From: QHXQ01 sp036389375
GTDB taxonomy: Bacteria; Acidobacteriota; Blastocatellia; Pyrinomonadales; Pyrinomonadaceae
Assembly (NCBI GenBank): GCA_036389375.1
Contig: DASVQA010000049.1
Coordinates: forward strand, 1 to 9,604
Direction of reading: 5' to 3'
Length of the DNA stretch: 9,604 nucleotides
The notes beneath the pieces are model-generated. The model did not search any database and was not told the DNA's origin. It saw only the letters and a program-made list of their open reading frames with translations. Below, in pieces: positions 1 to 4,592 of this stretch. Numbering within the stretch: position 1 is the stretch's first letter; each line of letters starts with the position of its first letter. The position numbers and the translations under genes were made by a program.

Positions 1-79
1 GCGTCGGCGGCGGTACCCGTCGGCGGTACGTATGCCGCAGCGTGAAGCTCGTCCCCGTCCGGCCAAGGAGCTTGAATAA
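1..79 (+). other. possible 3' tail of an upstream gene
   Basis: Two frames are open from the window edge and stop just before the oxidase gene. One ends with TGA at 43-45 and the other with TAA at 77-79. The second stop overlaps the oxidase Shine-Dalgarno (78-83), an arrangement common in tightly packed operons, so I slightly favour it. Fewer than 26 codons are visible, nothing in them is recognisable, and the choice of frame is a guess. A short imperfect direct repeat built on GTCGGCGG plus TAC lies at about 3-29 and may simply be coding sequence. Confidence 0.3.
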
Positions 80-83
80 GGAG
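78..83 (+). promoter_or_regulatory. Shine-Dalgarno of the multicopper oxidase gene
   Basis: AAGGAG lies 12 bases before the ATG at 96. The spacing is slightly long, but it is the best ribosome site in this region. The GTG at 42, which would add 18 residues, has no comparable site ahead of it. This site therefore decides the start in favour of 96. Confidence 0.65.
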
Positions 84-95
84 AAACCCAACGCA

Positions 96-1922
96 ATGGC
101 TAAGACCCCACGGTTAGACAAAACGAGAGAGAAACAGAGCCAGATCGCCGCCAAGAATCGGCGCGAACTGATCGCGGCGGGGCTAAACCGGCGCGACCTC
201 TTGAAGATGGGGCTGCTGACGAGCGCCGGCTTCCTCATCCCCAAGATGGGCTTGAGCGCACGCCCGCTCACCAGCGCCGGCTTCGTTGACAACACGCCGA
301 CGAGCCGCGCGACCAGAGCCTTCATTGAGGATATGCCGCGACTGGTCGTCAAGACGCCGGTCACGACGCTGACCGGCCCCACGCCACAGGCCGTCCCGAA
401 CACAGCTGCAGGCGAGAGCCGCACGGTGACGCACCAAGCGTTCACGCGCCTGCCCCCACAGAAACTCTACGAGGTGCATCAGAAGGCGTTTCAGGCGACA
501 GCCTCGCCCGATCTTGCGCCCTCGACCATCTGGGGCTACGACGCCCGTTTCCCCGGCCCCCTCTTCGTCGCCCGCTACGGCGAACCGATGCTCGTGCGCC
601 ACTTCAACGATTTGCCGCTTGAGAACGGTGGGTTCGGCAAGAACTCGACGACCGTCCACCTGCACAACGGCCACACGCCGCCCGAATCCGATGGCTTCCC
701 CTGCTACTGGAACAACGGCGGGCAGTGGTACGACCACCACTACCCGAACGTGCTCGCAGGCTTCGACTCGACGCATCCGAACCCGAACGTGTTGGGCCTG
801 CCCGGCGACATCAACGAGTCCATGCACACGCTCTGGTATCACGACCACCGCATTGATTTCACGTCGCAGAACGTCTACAAGGGCCTCGCCGGGATGTACA
901 ACCTCTTCCACCGCGAGGACGCGCCCATCGGCGACACTGGCAACGAGAACACCGGCTTCCGCCTGCCTTCGTTCCCCGACTACGACATCAACATGGTCTT
1001 CAACGACGCCGTCTACGACGCCGACGACCAACTCGCCTTCGATCTCTTCAACCTCGACGGCATTCTCGGCGACAAGATGCAGGTCAACGGGAAGATTCAG
1101 CCCGTCTTGCACGTCAGCCCGCGCCGCTATCGCTTCCGCTGGCTCGACATGGGCCCGTCGCGCTTCTATCAGATGTTCATCACCGACCCGACAAATTTGT
1201 CGAGCAAGAAGTTCTGGCAGATTTCGACGGACGGCAACCTGCTACCCAAGCCGGTGCTCGTTGATAGCTGCCGCTTCTCGGTGGCCGAGCGCGTGGACGT
1301 GATCGTGGACTTCACAGGCTTGCAAGGCAAGACCTTCTACATCGAGAACCGCCTTGAGCAGTTCGACGGACGCGGGCCGACCGGCAAGGTCTTGAACGCG
1401 GGGCAGGGCACTTACGTCCTCAAGATCGTCGTGGACGGCCCCGTCGTGCCGGACAACAGCAAAGACCCGGCGACGATCACCAAGTTCTACGACATGCCGA
1501 GCGTGTCGGAAGCGCCGCTCGTCACCCGCACCTTCCGCTTTGAGCGCAACAACGGCATGTGGGCCGTCAACAACAAGTTCGCCAACTGCGACGACACACG
1601 CTTCCGCGTCAAGCGCAACACGATTGAGAAGTGGATCATTCAGAACAACTCCGGCTCGTGGCAGCACCCTGTCCACATCCACTTCGAGGAGTTCCAGGCA
1701 CTGAAGGTCAACGGCGCGCCGCCGCCCTCGACCGGCCTCATCACGGCCGGGCGCAAGGACGTGTGGCGGCTCGAATACAACCAGCAGACGGAACTCTATT
1801 TCCGCTTCCGCGACTTCAAGGGCCGCCTACCCATGCACTGCCACAACGTCGTGCATGAGGATCACGCCATGATGGTGTTGTGGGAGATCGACGACGTGGG
1901 CGATACCAACCCGAACCCGTAG
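96..1922 (+). CDS. Tat-exported multicopper oxidase (CotA/bilirubin-oxidase type)
   Basis: Predicted 608-residue three-cupredoxin-domain oxidase that would couple one-electron substrate oxidation to reduction of O2 to water in the periplasm. A Tat signal with RR at residues 32-33 (NRRDLLKMG) precedes a hydrophobic stretch. All four copper motifs are present: HLH at 188-190, HDH at 249-251, HPVHIH at 524-529, and HCH at 581-583 followed by H587 and M592. C582, H587 and M592 have the CotA-type spacing for a type-1 copper with an axial Met. PPESDGFP after the first motif and VNGK near residue 330 also match the spore-coat/bilirubin-oxidase branch rather than CopA or CueO. The substrate (phenols, Mn(II), Cu(I), bilirubin-like compounds) cannot be read from sequence. 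The SCO gene follows after 27 bases, so the pair is probably co-transcribed. An in-frame GTG at 42 is a weaker start. The family call is secure; the substrate is unknown. Confidence 0.93.
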   Translation: MAKTPRLDKTREKQSQIAAKNRRELIAAGLNRRDLLKMGLLTSAGFLIPKMGLSARPLTSAGFVDNTPTSRATRAFIEDMPRLVVKTPVTTLTGPTPQAVPNTAAGESRTVTHQAFTRLPPQKLYEVHQKAFQATASPDLAPSTIWGYDARFPGPLFVARYGEPMLVRHFNDLPLENGGFGKNSTTVHLHNGHTPPESDGFPCYWNNGGQWYDHHYPNVLAGFDSTHPNPNVLGLPGDINESMHTLWYHDHRIDFTSQNVYKGLAGMYNLFHREDAPIGDTGNENTGFRLPSFPDYDINMVFNDAVYDADDQLAFDLFNLDGILGDKMQVNGKIQPVLHVSPRRYRFRWLDMGPSRFYQMFITDPTNLSSKKFWQISTDGNLLPKPVLVDSCRFSVAERVDVIVDFTGLQGKTFYIENRLEQFDGRGPTGKVLNAGQGTYVLKIVVDGPVVPDNSKDPATITKFYDMPSVSEAPLVTRTFRFERNNGMWAVNNKFANCDDTRFRVKRNTIEKWIIQNNSGSWQHPVHIHFEEFQALKVNGAPPPSTGLITAGRKDVWRLEYNQQTELYFRFRDFKGRLPMHCHNVVHEDHAMMVLWEIDDVGDTNPNP

Positions 1923-1949
1923 TCCAGCTAAGAAAGGAGATGCCAAACC

Positions 1950-2633
1950 ATGAAGAGTATGGATAGAAGAAGTTTGCTGGCCCTGCTCGGTGCGGCCCCC
2001 TTCGCCGCAGGACTAGTGGCGCGGGCGGCGACAACCACCGGCACGTCGGGCGCGACGACAGGCCCCGCATCAATTGTACTCTCGCCGGCAGCCCAGCGCT
2101 CGCGCGATAAGATCAGAGAGCGTTACTTCCCGAACGTGCTGCTGACAACGCACGAGGGCCAGAAGGTGAGGCTCTACGACGACCTCATCAAAGACAAGAT
2201 CGTCCTCATCAACTTCATGTATGCGAAGTGCGAGGGCGTCTGTCCCGGCATCACGACGAACCTCGTGAAGGTGCAGAAGCTGTTGGGCCCGCGCGTCGGG
2301 CGCGACATCTTCATGTACTCGTTCACGCTGAAGCCGGAGCAGGACACGCCGGAGCGCATGGCCGAGTATGCCGACATGCACGGCGTCAAACCGGGCTGGC
2401 TGTATCTGACGGGCGACGTGAAAGAGATGGAGACGCTGCGCGTCAAGCTCGGCTTCACCAACCCCGACCCGCTGCTCGACAAGGACGTGACGCAGCACAT
2501 CGGTAACGTGCGCTACGGCAACGAGCCGCTGCAACAGTGGGGCGCTTGCCCCGGACTGGCCAAGCCTAGCTTCATCGCCGAGTCCATCGGTTGGGTTGAC
2601 TGGCCGAAGGCAGAGAAAGGAGTTCGCAAATGA
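1950..2633 (+). CDS. SCO1/SenC/PrrC-family copper chaperone-like protein with RR signal
   Basis: Predicted 227-residue thioredoxin-fold protein. The SCO family binds one copper through CxxxC plus a distal His. In this family it helps metallate the CuA centre of cytochrome oxidase or acts as a periplasmic thiol/copper redox protein. The motif CEGVCP gives C94 and C98, and the candidate third ligand is H183, 89 residues after the first Cys, as expected for SCO. The N-terminus (MKSMDRRSLLALLG) has RR at residues 6-7 and a hydrophobic segment, so a Tat signal is plausible, though Sec export or membrane anchoring is possible. AAAGGAG at 1933-1939 supports the start. An additional cysteine, C200, lies near the C-terminus. 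No cytochrome oxidase gene is visible, so supplying copper to the adjacent multicopper oxidase is a reasonable but unproven role. The stop overlaps the next start. Confidence 0.92.
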   Translation: MKSMDRRSLLALLGAAPFAAGLVARAATTTGTSGATTGPASIVLSPAAQRSRDKIRERYFPNVLLTTHEGQKVRLYDDLIKDKIVLINFMYAKCEGVCPGITTNLVKVQKLLGPRVGRDIFMYSFTLKPEQDTPERMAEYADMHGVKPGWLYLTGDVKEMETLRVKLGFTNPDPLLDKDVTQHIGNVRYGNEPLQQWGACPGLAKPSFIAESIGWVDWPKAEKGVRK

Positions 2634-3562
2634 TGAGGACAGTTCTGAAGAAGGAAATTCTCGCGCGCCTGCTGGCGCTCGGAGCCGCGGCGCTGCTCCT
2701 GCCCGCGCTCGCGCTCGGTCAGGCAAAAGTGGCGGCCAGCTACGACCCCTCCGCGGCCATTGAGGTCGCGCTCAACGACGGCCCCACGGGCGTCGCCAGC
2801 GACGGCGTCAACCTGTGGGTCACTAACCAGTTCGCCGGCAACGTCATTAAGCTCTCGCCGAGCGGCAGCATCCTCGGCACGTTTAAGGTCGGCAACAACC
2901 CGACGGGCGTGGCCTGCGACGGGCAGAACGTCTTCGTGGCGAACCACGAGGATGGCACTATCACGAAACTCGCGCTCGACGGCACGACCGTCGGCACGTT
3001 CAAGGTCGGCGCAGGGCCACAGGCCGTGCTCGTCGTCGGCGGAGCCGTCTTCGTGGCGAACGACAAGGACGACACCGTGACGAAGCTCTCTGCGAGTGGC
3101 GCGGCCGTCGGCACGTTCGGCGTAGGCCGCCGCCCCGTCGCGCTCGCCACCGACGGCACGAACATCTACGTAGCCAACCACAAGAGCAACAACGTGACGA
3201 AGCTGTCGCCCGCAGGCGCGGTGCTCGCCACTTATCCGGCCGGCGACGGCCCGCAGGGGATCGCCTTCGACGGATCGAGCCTCTGGGTGTCGAACTTCTT
3301 CGACGGCACAGTGATCAAGATGAGTCCGGCGGACGGCACAGTGATCGCTAAGACGCGCACGGGCGACGGGGCGGCGGGCATCGCCGTCAACGGCGGCGAC
3401 ATCCTCGTCGTCTGCAACGGCGACAACTCGCTCGCCGTCGTCAGTTCTACCGGCGCGGTCTCGCAGACGATCAAGGTCGGTCAGAGTCCCTACAACGTCG
3501 CGGTTGCAGGCGGCGGTGTGTTCGTGACCAACTCAGGCAGCCATTCCGTTTCGCGCCGCTAG
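2630..3562 (+). CDS. secreted seven-bladed YVTN/NHL-type beta-propeller protein
   Basis: Predicted 310-residue exported protein. The signal peptide covers about residues 1-30 (hydrophobic LLALGAAALLLPALALG, probable cleavage before Q31). From about residue 51 onward there are seven repeats of 39-40 residues, each of the form P-x-G-[IV]-A-x-[DN]-G, then a [FLI][YW]V[AS]N strand, then a TKLSP-like strand ending GTFKVG. The last repeat stops after SVSRR, so the segment before residue 51 (AAIEVALND) probably supplies its outer strand, the usual Velcro closure. Such propellers are binding scaffolds (YVTN, NHL and virginiamycin-lyase-like families), and no catalytic residue can be assigned. The ATG at 2630 overlaps the SCO stop in ATGA, and AAAGGAG at 2616-2622 sits inside the SCO gene, indicating translational coupling. 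It probably works with the two copper proteins, but its partner or ligand is unknown. Confidence 0.88.
   Translation: MMRTVLKKEILARLLALGAAALLLPALALGQAKVAASYDPSAAIEVALNDGPTGVASDGVNLWVTNQFAGNVIKLSPSGSILGTFKVGNNPTGVACDGQNVFVANHEDGTITKLALDGTTVGTFKVGAGPQAVLVVGGAVFVANDKDDTVTKLSASGAAVGTFGVGRRPVALATDGTNIYVANHKSNNVTKLSPAGAVLATYPAGDGPQGIAFDGSSLWVSNFFDGTVIKMSPADGTVIAKTRTGDGAAGIAVNGGDILVVCNGDNSLAVVSSTGAVSQTIKVGQSPYNVAVAGGGVFVTNSGSHSVSRR
3302..3346 (+). repeat. 15-base direct repeat inside the propeller gene
   Basis: GACGGCACAGTGATC occurs at 3302-3316 and again, identically, at 3332-3346. It encodes DGTVI twice within blade 5, which is one residue longer than its neighbours. It looks like a small local duplication in a repeat protein. 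Confidence 0.75.
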
Positions 3563-3574
3563 TCAAAAGCCGCC

Positions 3575-3595
3575 GCCGCAAAACCTTGCTGCGGC
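3575..3595 (+). terminator. weak terminator-like hairpin after the propeller gene
   Basis: GCCGCA at 3575-3580 is perfectly complementary to TGCGGC at 3590-3595, 13 bases after the propeller stop codon. The sequence after it (TGATTAACC) has no real T-run, so this is at best a weak or Rho-assisted terminator. Confidence 0.35.
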
Positions 3596-3617
3596 TGATT
3601 AACCCTCCACTAACACA

Positions 3618-3665
3618 CTCGCATCTCCCGGCAGCCGCAAACTGCCGGCTGTCGGGAGACGCGAG
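3618..3665 (+). repeat. long imperfect inverted repeat (20-base arms, 8-base loop)
   Basis: Arms 3618-3637 and 3646-3665 pair over 20 positions with one A-C mismatch and one G-T wobble. An alternative inner stem pairs CCGGCAG (3629-3635) with CTGCCGG (3642-3648), so the element could switch between two folds. No T-tract follows. It sits between the copper operon and tatA. It could be an mRNA-end stabiliser, a Rho-type terminator or a REP-like element; the sequence alone does not decide. Confidence 0.6.
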
Positions 3666-3726
3666 CATCTGCCACCAAAGTCCTAATGCAAAAAGCGCCG
3701 CGCCGAGGCGGCGGCAGAGGTTAATA

Positions 3727-4005
3727 ATGAACGCCATACTACTGTTAGGTATGCCCGGTGGGAGCGAGATGCTCATCGTCCTCTTCGTAGTGCTGCTGCT
3801 GTTCGGCGGGTCGCGCCTGCCGCAACTGGCCAAAGGCTTGGGCGCGAGCGTCAAGGAGTTTAAGAAGGGCGCGGCCGAGGGGCGCGACGGCGACGCGGCG
3901 GAACTCGCTGCGCCGCGTCGCTTGAGCCTGCACGCCGGCGGGCCGAACGGCAGCGGCGCGGGCGAGACCGCGCGCGCGCGTTACGCCTCCGGCGGAGGAC
4001 GCTAA
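3727..4005 (+). CDS. tatA: TatA-family twin-arginine translocase subunit
   Basis: Predicted 92-residue membrane protein of the Tat pathway, in which TatA oligomers form the passage for folded proteins bearing RR signals. After a short N-terminus there is one transmembrane helix (EMLIVLFVVLLLFG, about residues 14-27). The TatA hinge and amphipathic helix follow: FGGSRLPQLAKGLG, then VKEFKKG. ATG at 3727 is chosen because GAGG at 3717-3720 lies six bases upstream. The frame is open further upstream, but only through the spacer hairpins and without a ribosome site. From about residue 50 the tail is Gly/Ala/Arg-rich and basic, unlike the acidic or Pro/Gln-rich tails common in TatA. I found no better continuation in another frame. 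Its neighbours include two proteins with RR signals and a second Tat-family gene, but no tatC. Confidence 0.88.
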   Translation: MNAILLLGMPGGSEMLIVLFVVLLLFGGSRLPQLAKGLGASVKEFKKGAAEGRDGDAAELAAPRRLSLHAGGPNGSGAGETARARYASGGGR

Positions 4006-4039
4006 GCGTTGGCGCGTGCGTACGCTTGAGCGCCAGCTT
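4004..4039 (+). promoter_or_regulatory. intercistronic hairpin between the two tat genes
   Basis: AAGC plus TGGCGC (4004-4007 and 4010-4015, with a two-base bulge GT) pairs with GCGCCA plus GCTT (4030-4039), giving a 10-pair stem with a 14-base loop. It begins within the tatA stop codon and ends 12 bases before the next Shine-Dalgarno. There is no T-run, so it is more likely to affect mRNA processing or stability than to terminate. TatA is usually needed in excess over TatB, and such a hairpin could set the ratio (inference). Confidence 0.5.
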
Positions 4040-4050
4040 GTAAGCGAAAT

Positions 4051-4056
4051 AGGAGA
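4051..4056 (+). promoter_or_regulatory. Shine-Dalgarno that fixes a GTG start
   Basis: AGGAGA ends six bases before the GTG at 4063. No ATG is available in frame near the start of the conserved Tat helix, so this site supports the non-ATG start of the second Tat gene. Confidence 0.7.
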
Positions 4057-4062
4057 ACTAAA

Positions 4063-4398
4063 GTGTTACCCGTCTCTATCCCCGTAGCCGTCGGCTTCCT
4101 TGAATCCATCGGGACATCCGAACTGTTGCTCATTCTCGTTGCGGCGCTTGTCATCTTCGGGCCGCGCAAGCTGCCGGAGTTGAGCCGCTCGCTTGGTCGC
4201 GGCATTAGCGAGTTCAAGCGCGCCTCCGACGAGTTCAAGCAGACGTGGGAACATGCCGCCGACACGGAGCGTGCAGCGGGCGTGGCCGCGACTGCTGCTA
4301 TGCCGCCCGCCGAACAGCAACCAGCCGAAGTTTCCGGCGCAGCGGTCGAGGCCGCGCCGATGAGTGCGCCGGCCGAGCAGGCGCGCGTCGCCGCTTAA
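4063..4398 (+). CDS. second TatA/TatB-family translocase subunit (GTG start)
   Basis: Predicted 111-residue Tat component. A short periplasmic N-terminus leads to one transmembrane helix (SELLLILVAALVIFG, about residues 19-33). Then come the signature FGPRKLPEL, an amphipathic helix (SRSLGRGISEFKRASDEF) and a Pro/Ala/Glu-rich cytoplasmic tail of about 45 residues. The Glu at the start of the membrane helix and the GPRKLPEL hinge are TatB-like. The overall helix pattern also fits TatA/E proteins, so I do not assign a symbol. In three-component Tat systems TatB with TatC receives RR signal peptides. The gene lies 57 bases after tatA and is probably co-transcribed. It would serve the multicopper oxidase and SCO upstream along with other cargo. 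Family membership is very likely; TatA versus TatB is open. Confidence 0.87.
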   Translation: MLPVSIPVAVGFLESIGTSELLLILVAALVIFGPRKLPELSRSLGRGISEFKRASDEFKQTWEHAADTERAAGVAATAAMPPAEQQPAEVSGAAVEAAPMSAPAEQARVAA

Positions 4399-4592
4399 CG
4401 ACGCCGGCGCAAGCGGCGCAACTGAACCCTCGATTTTTAAGCGACTAAGCCGCGCCTTCTCGAAACATAAGGCATCTGGCGACGGCGAGTCGAAATCAAG
4501 TCGCATATGAACGACGCAGAAGCCGTCTGGTCGCAGAGGTGCGCTTGCCCCCCAACGCGGATTGAAAGTCCGCCAATCCCCGGAGATAAAAG
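4399..4592 (+). other. 194-base spacer and leader before the giant gene
   Basis: No credible gene. CGCCG (4402-4406) pairs with CGGCG (4414-4418), followed after 15 bases by TTTTT at 4434-4438, which gives only a poor intrinsic terminator for the tat genes. GACGGC (4481-4486) pairs with GCCGTC (4522-4527), enclosing a smaller GTCG/CGAC hairpin (4500-4503 with 4512-4515). A third hairpin, 4557-4573, has a 7-pair stem (one G-T) and a GAA loop, and ends eight bases before the Shine-Dalgarno GGAGA at 4582-4586. I could not match it to a known riboswitch, nor find a convincing -35/-10 pair. Confidence 0.4.
4557..4573 (+). promoter_or_regulatory. hairpin just upstream of the giant gene's ribosome site
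   Basis: GCGGATT (4557-4563) pairs with AGTCCGC (4567-4573), with one G-T pair and a three-base GAA loop. It lies eight bases before GGAGA (4582-4586). It leaves the ribosome site itself free, so it could act as a 5' stability element or as part of a larger leader fold. Function is not shown. Confidence 0.4.

Noticed and set aside
42..95. GTG start giving an 18-residue longer multicopper oxidase
   Set aside because: It has no Shine-Dalgarno of its own and would push the Tat motif even further from the N-terminus. The ATG at 96 has AAGGAG upstream.
183..1112. Minus-strand open frame of 309 codons opposite the multicopper oxidase
   Set aside because: Composition is Val/Arg/Ala-heavy with no recognisable motif. 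It lies wholly antisense to a gene with all copper ligands intact and is expected in GC-rich DNA.
2070..3181. Overlapping minus-strand frames opposite the SCO and propeller genes
   Set aside because: They have no ribosome sites or motifs, and the plus-strand proteins are unmistakable families.
3618..3665. Calling the long inverted repeat a standard Rho-independent terminator
   Set aside because: No T-run follows the stem, so that label is not supported.
3586..3726. 47-codon N-terminal extension of tatA
   Set aside because: The frame is merely open through the spacer hairpins. TatA proteins start just before the membrane helix, and the ribosome site supports 3727.
3969..3980. (CG)6 alternating tract as a Z-DNA or regulatory element
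   Set aside because: It lies inside the tatA tail coding region and is short. In such GC-rich DNA it needs no special explanation.
4440..4592. A known riboswitch (c-di-GMP-I was considered) in the giant gene's leader
   Set aside because: Base-pairing segments exist, but I could not line up the conserved core nucleotides with any class I know.
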